This document shows positions 1 through 10,359 of a DNA stretch of 64,000 nucleotides, piece by piece; positions within the stretch are counted from its first letter, which is position 1, and the number at the start of each line of letters is the position of its first letter. Source of the stretch: Acholoe squamosa (Eukaryota > Annelida > Polychaeta > Phyllodocida > Polynoidae). The stretch covers positions 51,928,080 through 51,992,079 of the forward strand of contig OX439037.1 of NCBI GenBank assembly GCA_949317995.1, given 5' to 3'. The notes under the pieces are model-generated. The model did not search any database, was not told the DNA's origin, and saw only the letters and a program-made list of their open reading frames with translations. Both the position numbers and the translations under genes were made by a program.

Positions 1-1165
1 CCTTGAGCCTGATGTTGTAGTTGTTGGTTAGGATACCATGCTGTTGGGTTTTGTAGAAATTGAGATTGCACAGACTGAACACCAGGAGCCTGGAACAGGG
101 GTTGTTGATTAGGTAGAATTCCTGCAGCCTGGTACTGTTGTTGTGGGTTAGGAATAACGCCAAACTGATATGAAGCCTGCTGCTGATGGGATGTTGGGAC
201 TGGAACGCCATACATATGAGAAGTAGTCAGGTTACCATATACCATAGGTGTAGGTGGGAACTTTAGCCTGCCATCTGGTGCCCTAAATTGACCCACACCA
301 GGCCAATTGACAGTCTGACTAACAGGTGTGACAGGTGGGGAATAAGGTGTGCCATCTCTGTAGAACAGCTGAGGAACAGTGTTTCCCATGGAAGGTTGGG
401 GTGGAAACAAACCCTGAGTAGCATTAGGACTAGTAGAACTGTCAATACCACTAGAAATGCCTGAAGCATTGTTTTTAGGAGCTATACCACCATTTCTCCA
501 TTGTTTCCACAGTAAGAATTCCTGATAATCATTGTCTAATTCACCATGGAAATGTGTTTCACCCACTGGATGGTCCGGTTGATTGTCTCTGGGGACCGGG
601 TGATTGTACCGGGAAGGTGGCTTGTTATCGCGGGTGAGCGACTTGTTAACTTGGGTATTCCGCTCTCCTGGAGGCAATTTTTTACACAAGTTGGGTAAAT
701 CAAACATACCTGAGCTGGTTTCAAGGCCGGATTGGCCTGCGGAGGGTCCAATAACACTAGAATTAGGCCCTAAAGCATTGTTTACGGCCGAAAGCCGGCT
801 TTCCGGAAGTACAGGGCGGCCATTTTGGACTCCGCAGTGAATGTTAGAGCTGGCTTGTGATTGGCCAGTTTGGAAGCCTGGTGCGTTCGAGTCACCACTT
901 TCGTTCCTTACCACATCCAACTCTGAGGGATCCAGACCCATAGGACTAGCAGTAAGAGAAAAAGATTGGGCCTCGAACGCACCCATGGCTCCCTGCCAAG
1001 CACGTACCCCATCGTTAAATTGGCGGATAGATCTGTTATTTTCAGCCCTCAGGCTGGCCAACTCTAGTTCCAACTCTTTGCGTTTACACATTTCATCAAT
1101 TTTTGATTTCCTGGCCTTTTCCAGTTCAATCTGATGCAATAAATCATTTTGTTACCATGGTAGGA
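1..1165 (-). CDS. Ngaro-like retrotransposon ORF1 (gag-like), fragment running off the left edge
   Basis: Reading the - strand from about 1140 down to base 1, one frame stays open with no stop, so the ORF continues beyond the window. It has a charged, coiled-coil-like start and then a long low-complexity part rich in Q, P, N and S. It contains VPQLFYRDGTPY (around 340-375), close to VPQLYYLDGTPY in ORF1 of the complete Ngaro element at 30595-32529. Just upstream, in another frame (about 1190-1140), lies a finger-like start CVACDTSYHGNK, matching CLVCQQSYHGNK of that ORF1. Finger and coiled coil are therefore homologous, but a frameshift or deletion near 1140 separates them. Overall divergence from the 30 kb copy is large, so this is another family. 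The function (RNA binding or particle formation) is inferred from position and homology. Alternative: a host low-complexity protein, which the two shared motifs make unlikely. Confidence 0.7.
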
Positions 1166-1334
1166 AGTATCACAGGCCACGCATTTAGTCATGATGACTG
1201 GGAATTTCCAGAAAAAAATCTCCAATGTGAGACCGGTGGTCCTTCCTGGGGCTAGGCAATATGGCTGACTACAAAGGCCACCAGTGAAGGAACCTGTTAC
1301 ATAACACCTGAATGGAAGTGGTGACATCTGGTAA

Positions 1335-2294
1335 TACCGTAATCTCCCGCGTAGAAGGTGCGTCTTATACGCGAATCAGATCGTGGATGGGTCTTATACG
1401 CGGGAGGCAGGCTGCCTTGAGTTGGGGGTGCCCCTTATACGCGGGTTTTTCCAACATCTCATTTGGGAAAATGCGCCGATGACAGCTTGAACTCATAGCG
1501 CCAGCACCGCGGCAGACCGGGAGGTGTCGACGCGCTCGCCGGGGATAAGGCCCACCATGCGCCGATGACAGCTTGAACTCAAATAGCCAGCAACGCGGCA
1601 GCACGGTCGGTGTAGATTTGCTCGGCGGGTTTGACGCCGACCGTGTACCGATGACAGCTTGAACTCATAGAGCCTGCACCGTGGCAGACCGGTCGGTGTA
1701 GATTTGCTCGGCGGGGTGTAGGGAACACGTGGGCCGATGACAGCATCGACTCATAGCGCTAGCGCCGCGGCAGCCCGGTCGGTGTACGGGCGCTCGGCGG
1801 GTTCAAGCCGACCGTGGGCCGATGACAGCATAGACTCAACAGGTTGACAATGCGGTGTGGCTTGCCGGGGTGTAGGGAACACGTGGGCCGATGACAGCAT
1901 AGACTCATAGCGCTAGCCGACCGTGTGCCGATGACAGCTTGAACTCATAACACGAGCAGCGTGGCAGACCGGGAGGTGTCGACGGGCGCTCGGCGGGTTT
2001 GACGCCGACCGTGTGCCGATGACGGCTTGAACTCATATAGCCAGCACCGCGGCAGACCGGTCGCTGTAGATTTGCTCGCCGTTTTTTTACGCCGACCGTG
2101 TGCCGATGACAGCTTGAACTCATATAGGGGGGTGGGGAGAGGGGGGCGCCTTCTACGCGAAACAGCCCCCCTGTGAGTTGGGGGGGCGCCTTATACGCGG
2201 GTTTTTCCAGAAATCTTCTACGTGAAAAGGCCTTCTCTGAGTTGGGGGTGCGCCTTCTACGCGAGCTGCGCCTTCTACGCGGGAGATTACGGTA
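1335..2294. mobile_element. TIR element (TA target site) with internal GC-rich minisatellite, copy 1
   Basis: The element starts CCGTAATCTCCCGCG (1337) and ends in the exact reverse complement (to 2292), with TA on both sides. The subterminal parts repeat 'cttatacgcg' and 'cttctacgcg' blocks. The interior (about 1470-2130) is a minisatellite of roughly 86 bp units built around 'gccgatgacagcttgaact', about nine units. There is no transposase, so it is non-autonomous. TA duplication suits a Tc1/mariner-like mobiliser, but no autonomous partner is present and the superfamily is not proven. Confidence 0.8.
1471..2130. repeat. GC-rich minisatellite, unit about 86 bp
   Basis: About nine imperfect units each contain a 'gccgatgacagcttgaact' core followed by 'ccgcggcagaccggtcgg' and 'gatttgctcggcggg' segments. 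The array is far richer in G+C than its surroundings. It lies wholly inside the TIR element and recurs in the related element at 25579-26373, so it travels with the element. Short ORFs here are repeat artefacts. Confidence 0.85.
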
Positions 2295-2358
2295 CATTGG
2301 GAACTGCTACTGCCCATTTATCACCACTTATATGCGCGCATATAAGTAGCTTATAGGG

Positions 2359-3453
2359 AAAAAAAATCTGGCTTATGACCAGGGATTTACGGTAGTAATT
2401 GTTATTAGCAAAATTTGGCCCAAAATTTATATAGTGGATTCCATAGAACACTTGTAGTAATGTGATGCAAAAACACAGAATGGTGATATCATAACTAGTA
2501 ACTCTTTGAGAGGTGTTTGAAGTAAAAAATTACCATATTATTTTGTCCCATTTACTCTCTATGTGGTCTGTGACACCCATACACTGTAGTCAGTGAAGCA
2601 TGAACCATTTTGCGTGGAGTCAAACAGCCTAATAAAATGAAATGCATGGTCTTAACATTTAATTAACACTAAGTGTGCCGACCCTATGGGTTATTAGGGA
2701 GGTTTAGCAACTCCACGGCTCTTCCGTAGGTGCGTAGGGGGTATACGTACGTTCACAATGTGAAAATGGCCTTCTCACGTCCTCTAATGTATCATGTTCC
2801 CCTGGCTTAATGGCCCAACTCAAAATTATTCCCTTCTGTTGGCACTGAGCTACATATGTTTACTACATTCTGTATGAAGTATATGTCTATATAGTGCATA
2901 ATGGTCAAGATATACATAATAGAAGTACACCTAGTATGGGACCAGGTATCAGGCCTCCCTTGCCAGCTTCATGGATGAGTGATTTTCACACAACCCGTGG
3001 TCACATTCTGCACAAAATACTTGGGTCTACGTCGGCCAGCACGTGTAAGCTGGGGTTGCTAAACCTGCTTATTATGGAGGTGTGTAGACGCCCGTTTCAC
3101 TAGAATATATAGGGCCTGTCGGTCTCGTGCCGGCTTTAAAAGTTCATCATCATCGTGTAGACCCCAATACCAATTCAAAGTCGGAACACTCACTCACTGT
3201 GCGGACCCTATGGGTTATTATAGGTACATGGAGGTGTGTAGACACCAATACCAATTCAAAGTCGGTAAGAAAAGGGGTAGGACAGCTTTCACACAGCTCA
3301 TGTGCAAACTTAGAGCTTATTGTTGGGGGCATAGCGTGCAGGCAATACACAGTACAGGCTGGGTAAACTGCCATAACTCGACCATCTATCAGCAGTTAGA
3401 CAGTGCCATTTGATGCTAGAAAAGCAATGGTCAACTCAAGGGTAGTTGGACTA
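2359..3453 (+). repeat. Left arm of a large inverted duplication
   Basis: This arm matches the reverse complement of 5860-6957 almost base for base; I saw only scattered differences by eye. The outer end lies inside the terminal sequence of another TIR element (GATTTACGG end at 2392, next to TA at 2393-2394). Inside the arm are smaller repeats: 'accaattcaaagtcgg' twice and 'accctatgggttatta' twice. ORFs in the arm occur in mirror image in the other arm and do not resemble known proteins. Confidence 0.9.
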
Positions 3454-5859
3454 AGCCAATCAGCACCCAGATCACCTTCAGTGCAGGCCTGAATACCATA
3501 TGACTCCTGAGAGGGCAGCATTTACGTCCATGTAACCTTAAGGGATCATGAGGCTGAGCATAGTTTAGGCCTCAGTGGGTGGAATTAAGCATGCCTCGTG
3601 CTGCCCTCTAGCCTTTTCTAGACAAACTACCTTCAGAGGTCAGAGGATCTCTGAAATCTCATTTCAGAAGACATGAATATAAGCTAGCTGCTGATTGGCT
3701 GAAATTCGATGCATTTTTTAAAACTATCTATGAACATCCACTCTAGAGAAGGGTTTGATAGTTTTGAGTGAGGGGAACAAGTTGAAATGAAGACGAGATG
3801 GGTGCTTTTAGCATAGTACATTGGGGGAAAGGGTGCTTTGCTAACACCCAAACATTTTCAGAGGTTGAGCCCATACCCAACTGACATCTCTGGGCGTAGA
3901 AGACGCGCCTTATACGCGGGAGATTACGGTATATGGCTTTGTGGGATATTCCAGTCCCATCTCGGGGAATACGATGCAGACCTTTTCCATGGTCTTGGAC
4001 ATTTGCTTATGTAATTTTAGCTAGGAGGTACATGCCATAACAGAAGGATTACCATGTATGAAAAGTAGAACAAAGTACCTCCATAGCTTTTGCAGTTGGG
4101 TCCGTGAAATTTTCAGATTTTCAAATGTGTAAATTTTCAAGTTAATGTTGATGGAAATTAAAATAATGTATACCATATGAATGCCCTCACATCAATTTAT
4201 CTTAATATGTGTTTTGAAAAAGAAATTAATTATAAAAGATTTTATGTGAAAAAATGAGTTTTGACACAAAAAAAAGGTGCAAGGTTGACTTTGATGTATG
4301 TGCGTCATTTAGCAAAATCCAATTCTTGGCAAGAAAAATTCATCAAAAGTACAAAATAGATTTATCTATGATTTATAAATGAGATAATGTAATTATTAAA
4401 AATGCTGATTTTGTTTTGCTGATGTAAAAACTTTAGGAGTTATAGGGCTCTAAAGTTGAATGATGAAAAAGAAGACGCCTGTTTTCGTGAGCAGCCATCT
4501 TGGAATGTGGAAGTCAGTATGGCGCTGACAAATAATGCCGATATAATCTATTTTGGTAGAAATAAGATTATAACTGATATTATATAAGATAATTAAGTAA
4601 TTACCTGGATTCGTGTACATGAATTAACACCAGAACACCTTTTATTCATTGAAATTGAAGAATTAACCGTAATCCATTTGAAAAATACAAAAACCGGAAG
4701 TGTTCAGTGTTGCTATGACACTGCGCATGCGCATAGAGAGCTAGCCTCGATCCAGCTGTTATTCTTGCATTTTCTTGGGTAAACAATGGATGGATCCAGC
4801 AATTTGTTCTAAATATGATAGTAATGTCTTCAGAATTCATCATAATTTACCGATTCTGTCTTAATCTTTCATTTCCTGCTGTAGTTTAACTTTTAAAAAC
4901 AAAATAATGAGGTCATAGATCTACTTCCGGCATGCTCAGCAAAAACCAACATGGTGGCACCCATACGAGAATGTAATGTGGAATGTCCCCACACAAGTTA
5001 TGGGCATTTTTGTGATTTTTCATGGTCTAGAATATTTGTTATCAGTCAAAAGTGAAGTTTGACCCATTAGGGGTAATCCTCTCCAAAAACTGATACGAAT
5101 TGATGTGATGCACATCCCTGTGCGACCAATAGTAAGAGAAGTATGATGGTTTTTGTAAAACTGCCAGTTCTTGGACCTTTCTGCCAGTGCCTGGACTGGC
5201 ATGTGCCTCCGCATCCCAAAAGACCCTTTATTTCGATCCGTTCCTTCCTCAAACCTGCCCTTTTTCGCCGGTGACACTTAAAACAGATAGGTTTTGGCTG
5301 GAGGTACACTGTGGTAAGGGCACATGGACCGGCTGGGGCCGAAAAGGCTCCTAGTTACAAAAATTATTTTGCTTATTCTTTTTCGAAACAAATCTTTTAG
5401 GGGGGCATGTTCTTTAGGGGGACGAAACACCCCAGATTGATACCGAACACTCCATATCCGTGTATATTATTTGCATAATTAACATAATTATGCAGTGTAC
5501 TGGTACTTTTCAATATACATAGATATGTTCCATTGCTCCTTTGAAGAATTCATATGCTAACAATTTTAAACTACTAATATATGTTGACTGAGTGTGCGGT
5601 GTTTTGTGTTTCGTCGCCTTTCTGTGTCCTATTTTCAGAGTTTGTGCATCCCGATGCGATCAAAGGAACCCGCTTAAGTCCACCTTAGAGTAGGCATCAT
5701 GTCAAGATTCGAAACAATTTTTTTTTCGGTGGGGGTCATAATTCGGACTTGTAGTATGTTTCATTAAGTTTGGCACGTTCAATTTAATCTATTATTGGAA
5801 GAGGCTCTAGCCTCTTCCATTGCATTCACATGGGAGGTCGATTGTACACCGAATCAGAC
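3454..5859. other. Spacer of the inverted duplication, no gene seen
   Basis: This 2.4 kb is mostly AT-rich non-coding DNA with no convincing ORF. It holds a fragment of the TA-flanked TIR family (3893-3931). It also holds a cluster of promoter-type motifs: an ETS-like site at 4692-4700, the NRF1-like palindrome TGCGCATGCGCA at 4722-4733, CCATCTTGG near 4497, and ACTTCCGG at 4923-4930. A copy of the dispersed 180 bp repeat lies at about 5630-5790. Confidence 0.6.
3893..3931. mobile_element. Solo end of the CCGTAATCTCCCGCG TIR family
   Basis: A 'cgtagaagacgcgcc' block is followed by 'cgggagattacgg' and TA, matching the right end of the full copies. No left end is present, so this is a truncated copy. 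Confidence 0.7.
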
Positions 5860-6957
5860 AGTCCAACTACCCTTGAGTTGACCATTGCTTTTCTAGCATC
5901 AAATGGCACTGTCTAACTGCTGATAGATGGTCGAGTTATGGCAGTTTACCCAGCCTGTACTGTGTATTGCCTGCACGCTATGCCCCCAACAATAAGCTCT
6001 AAGTTTGCACATGAGCTGTGTGAAAGCTGTCCTACCCCTTTTCTTACCGACTTTGAATTGGTATTGGTGTCTACACACCTCCATGTACCTATAATAACCC
6101 ATAGGGTCCGCACAGTGAGTGAGTGTTCCGACTTTGAATTGGTATTGGCGTCTACACGATGATGATGAACTTTTAAAGCCGGCACGAGACCGACAGGCCC
6201 TATATATTCTAGTGAAACGGGCGTCTACACACCTCCATAATAAGCAGGTTTAGCAACCCTAGCTTACACGTGCTGGCCGACATAGACCCAAGTATTTTGT
6301 GCAGAATGTGACCACGGGTTGTGTGAAAATCACTCATCCATGAAGCTGGCAAGGGAGGCCTGATACCTGGTCCCATACTAGGTGTACTTCTATTATGTAT
6401 ATCTTGACCATTATGCACTATATAGACATATACTTCATACAGAATGTAGTAAACATATGTAGCTCAGTGCCAACAGAAGGGAATAATTTTGAGTTGGGCC
6501 ATTAAGCCAGGGGAACATGATACATTAGAGGACGTGAGAAGGCCATTTTCACATTGTGAACGTACGTATACCCCCTACGCACCTACGGAAGAGCCGTGGA
6601 GTTGCTAAACCTCCCTAATAACCCATAGGGTCGGCACACTTAGTGTTAATTAAATGTTAAGACCATGCGTTTCATTTTATTAGGCTGTTTGACTACACGC
6701 AAAATGGTTCATGCTTCACTGACTACAGTGTATGGGTGTCACAGACCACATAGAGAGTAAATGGGACAAAATAATATGGTAATTTTTTACTTCAAACACC
6801 TCTCAAAGAGTTACTAGTTATGATATCACCATTCTGTGTTTTTGCATCACATTACTACAAGTGTTCTATGGAATCCACTATATAAATTTTGGGCCAAATT
6901 TTGCTAATAACAATTACTACCGTAAATCCCCGGTCATAAGCCAGATTTTTTTTTTTT
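5860..6957 (-). repeat. Right arm of the large inverted duplication
   Basis: It is the reverse complement of 2359-3453, with matching ORFs in mirror image. Its outer end runs into the TIR element at 6918-7656, so the duplicated segment included the first part of that element. Confidence 0.9.
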
Positions 6958-7656
6958 CCTATTTTGGGCCCAAAACGGCTTCTAAATTTTTCCCAAAACC
7001 CCCCCCCCGGCTTATGACCGGGGTTTTTAAAAAGTTTAAGTTATTTTTAACCAAATTTCAATAGAAAATAACAGCTTAAAAACCAGAGACCCTCCATAAG
7101 GCCACACCAAAAAATCGCCCTCTCCATATTTTCGGAAATAGAAATATTTTTTTTCTTTGAAAAAAATCTGGTCTACGGATTTCGCTCGCTTCAGTTTCTA
7201 CAAGTTTTCTCTTTGTGATGTTTGGCAAAATTTTAAAAAAATTAAAATTTGTTCGCTCGCCTCACTTTCCCACCAAGGAATCCATGGGACGCCAAAAAAT
7301 TCTTTTAAAAAAAAAAAAAAATTCGCTCGCTCGCACAATTTTTTCAAAACCAAAATCCGTAGACCAACTTATTTTTTTGGTGTGGCCTTACTTTAATATG
7401 TACAATTTTACCATACAAGTTCATTTCAATGTGTTTTCTATTAGAAATCAATAAAAATTTGATAGAAATATGGCTAATTTTCCTTAAAAATTGGTGAGAT
7501 TTTTTAGTTTTAGGGGGGGGGGTAAAGGGGGGTCAAGGGGCTTAACTCACCCCCCGGCTTATGACTGGGGTTTTTGCAAAAGTCTAAAATGCACCAAAAC
7601 CGGCTTATAGATTTTGCCTGAACTCACCCCCCGGCTTATGACCTAGATTTACGGTA
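6918..7656. mobile_element. TIR element, second family (CCGTAAATCCCCGGTCATAAG ends)
   Basis: It begins CCGTAAATCCCCGG at 6920 and ends CTAGATTTACGG at 7654, with TA on each side. 'cggcttatgac' blocks with runs of C recur near both ends and inside. The first six terminal bases, CCGTAA, are shared with the other TA-flanked family, suggesting a shared mobiliser. There is no transposase; the inner ORFs are low complexity. Confidence 0.75.
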
Positions 7657-7734
7657 GATTTTCGATGTAACACCCTAGTTTTAATAGGCATCTTCTTGAT
7701 GTATGTCACATGACCAATGACCACCATTTATGAA

Positions 7735-8315
7735 TGGCATGGTGATTTGATGCACCTTAACCCTTTATGAATGGTGCGATGCATTGATGCACACTTAACC
7801 CTTTATGGATGGCACTGGGCATTGATGCACGATTAACCCTTTATGGATGGCATGATGCACTAATGGACACTTAACCTTTTATGGATGGCATGTGCATCGA
7901 TGCATGAGTAACCCTTTATGGATGGGAGCAGGGCTCGACATATTGGTTTTGAAACAGTGTGTCCACTGGACACAAAAACAAATCAGAGATGTGTCCAGTA
8001 GGTAAATGTTGTGTGCCCAGCCGGCTTTGAATCAATGTAAAGCTGACTTTGCAGTTGTGTCCACTGGGCACAACTTCATAGATAAGGTGTGCCCAGAGAA
8101 ATAATTTTGTGTCCCGGGCACTGGACACAGGGCATTGATGCACGATTAACCCTTTATGGATGGCATGATGCAATAATGGACACTTAACCTTTTATGGATG
8201 GCATGTGCATCGATGCATGAGTAACCCTTTATGGATGGCACGATACATTGATGCATACTTAACCCTTTATGGATGGCATGATGCATTGATGCACACTTAA
8301 CCCTTTATGGATTTA
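7735..8315. repeat. Tandem array, unit about 42 bp
   Basis: Units contain 'aaccctttatggatggca' plus 'gatgcattgatgcaca' in about ten copies. The array is broken at about 7925-8130 by unrelated sequence with its own short repeats ('gtgtccactggacac', 'tgtgcccag'). Confidence 0.85.
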
Positions 8316-8354
8316 GTTGGTATATGTCAGCTTTTACTTAAAGTATGTCAGCAT

Positions 8355-8591
8355 TACCGTAAACTCCCGCGTATAAGACGCGTCCTCTACGCCAAACAAA
8401 TGCCTGGGGGGTCTTATAGGATTTTTTCAAGTTTGGGGTGCGTCTTATACGAGGGGTAATTTTTCTATAGAAATGTACTAATCTTACAAATTTCAGTCTT
8501 AAAATGTGCGTCTTATACGCAAAAATGCATGTGCTGAGTTTGGGGTGCGTCTTATACGCGCAGCGCGTCTTCTACGCGGGAGTTTACGGTA
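8355..8591. mobile_element. TIR element (TA target site), short subfamily
   Basis: CCGTAAACTCCCGCG at 8357 is matched by its reverse complement ending at 8589, with TA on both sides. It is about 233 bp and non-coding. It is close to the reverse complement of the copy at 24922-25158, giving a clear second member of the subfamily. Confidence 0.85.
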
Positions 8592-8592
8592 A

Positions 8593-8868
8593 TCACCATT
8601 TGTCAGTGGATGTTGTCAACATCTGCCAGCACTTGGTCAGGTTATCTGAAATCAGTCAATAAACAACAGTGAAATGGACTTGCATGTGTCAGCAGTTAGT
8701 CAGTATATGCCAGGTCTGTGTCACAATTTTGTGATTGATTTAGTAAATATCTGACAGCACATGGCCAGTTTTTGTCAGCAGTTACTCAGTATTTGTCAGC
8801 CTTTAGTCAGTATTCATCAGTGATTTAGCCTACATATGACAGCACTTAGACAGTACTAGTCTGTAATT
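8593..8868. repeat. Degenerate 'gtcagcaatta' type tandem repeats
   Basis: Irregular repeats of 'tttgtcag', 'agtcagta' and 'cagcagttactcagta' resemble the longer array at 24735-27015. Confidence 0.7.
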
Positions 8869-9102
8869 ACCATAATCTCTCGCGTAGAAGATGCAGTGCG
8901 AGTAGAAGACGCACCCCCAACTCAGGAAAGGCTGGTTCGCGTATAAGATGCACCTCTTAGAGGTGATTTTTGTAATTTCAACACTTCTATAGTAAAAATA
9001 CCCCGCCTATAAGACGCACCCCCTTCTTTGGGAAAACCTAAAAGACGCACCAGGCATTTGTTTGGTGTAGAAGACGCGTCTTATACGCGAGAGATTACGG
9101 TA
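8868..9102. mobile_element. TIR element (TA target site) inside tandem repeats
   Basis: CCATAATCTCTCGCG starts at 8870 and GAGAGATTACGG ends at 9100, with TA on both sides. It lies inside the 'gtcagtaattactcac' type repeat. Joining the flanks at one TA gives 'gtaattactcaa', which fits the uninterrupted repeat. Confidence 0.8.
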
Positions 9103-9234
9103 CTCAATTACTTATTCACTGGTTGTCAGCATTTCGTCAGTGTATGTATAAGTCACTATTTGTCAGTGATTTACTCCATGACTGGCCACTTGTCCTTTGA
9201 CATAGAAGCCTCTTCCTTAGGACTGCGTCCTTCA

Positions 9235-9375
9235 CCTGTGACATTTTCATAGTTTGTGAATCCCGATGCGATCAAAGGAATGTCAAAATTCGAAACATTT
9301 TTTTTTTTCGGCTGGGATTCATAATTCAGACTTGTAGTACGTCTCATTGCGTTCGGCACGTTCGATTTACCCTAG
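9235..9375. repeat. Dispersed 180 bp repeat, single copy
   Basis: It contains 'aatcccgatgcgatcaaagg', 'gattcgaaaca' followed by a T run, and 'ttcggcacgttcgattta'. The same blocks occur at about 5630-5790 and in tandem at 27176-27690. Confidence 0.75.
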
Positions 9376-9383
9376 TTTCATAG

Positions 9384-10265
9384 TTTGTGCTTTGCCTGGC
9401 ATGATGCACTCTATCTCAGCAACCATCAGGAATATGGGACTAGAAGTGTAAAAAAATTAAGCGAGTGTGCCAAATTGACACTTTAAAATCTGTCAATAAA
9501 CAGCTGAGAAATAGGCATTGATTCATTGGTGCATCATGTCCAGATTGGCATGATGCACTTTATCTCTGAATCCATCAGGAATATGGATCTATAAGTTTAA
9601 AAAATGGTATCGGCATGGTGGAAAACCTTGAGATTGATATATTACACATTAAAATCTGTCAATAAACAGCTGAGAAATAGGCATTGATTCATTGGTGCAT
9701 CATGCCCAGATTGGCATGATGCACTCTATCTCTGAATCCATCAGGAATATGGATCTATAAGTTTAAAAAATGGTATCGGCATGGTGGAAAACCTTGAGAT
9801 TGATATATTACACATTGAAATCTGTCAATAAACAGCTGAGAAATAGGCATTGATTCATTGGTGCATCATGCCCAGATTGGCATAATGCACTCTATCTCTG
9901 AATCCATCAGGAATATGGATCTATAAGTTTAAAAAATGGAATCGGCATGGTGGAAAACCCTGAGACTGATATATGGTGCATCATGCCTAGACTGGCATGA
10001 TGCACTCTATCTCAGCAACCATCAGGAATATGGATCTGAATGTTCAAAAAAATGGAATTGGCATGGTGGAAAACCTTGAAAGTGATATATTATTATATGT
10101 TGAAATCTGCCAATAAACTACAGAGTAATGGGCAATGGTTCATTTGTGCATCATGTCCTGATTGGCATGATGCATTCTATCTCAGCAACCATCAGAAATA
10201 TGGATCTAAAAGTTTTAAAAATGAAATAGGCATGATGGAAAACCTTGATATTGATATATTACTAT
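9384..10265. repeat. Tandem array, unit about 165-180 bp ('ggcatgatgcactctatctc')
   Basis: Five or so units each have 'ggcatgatgcactctatctc', 'catcaggaatatgga', 'aatcggcatggtggaaaacc' and 'gtcaataaacagctgag'. Related units recur at 24236-24735 and 26450-26580. The array ends about 95 bp before the first NDC80 exon found. Confidence 0.85.
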
Positions 10266-10359
10266 GAATACCATATGTACCTCCTAGCTCCACAGTGTTT
10301 TCAGTACTAAAAATTAGGTCTACCATGTAGAAATAGCAGTAGATACCTTGTTCTTACAG

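Noticed and set aside
1905-2297. 130-codon ORF on the - strand
   Set aside because: Runs through the 86 bp minisatellite and its TIR; the repeated peptide is a result of unit length, not coding.
3127-6185. Mirror-image ORF pairs (67-79 codons) in both arms of the inverted duplication
   Set aside because: Both strands are open in the same stretch and the peptides resemble nothing known; their match reflects the DNA duplication.
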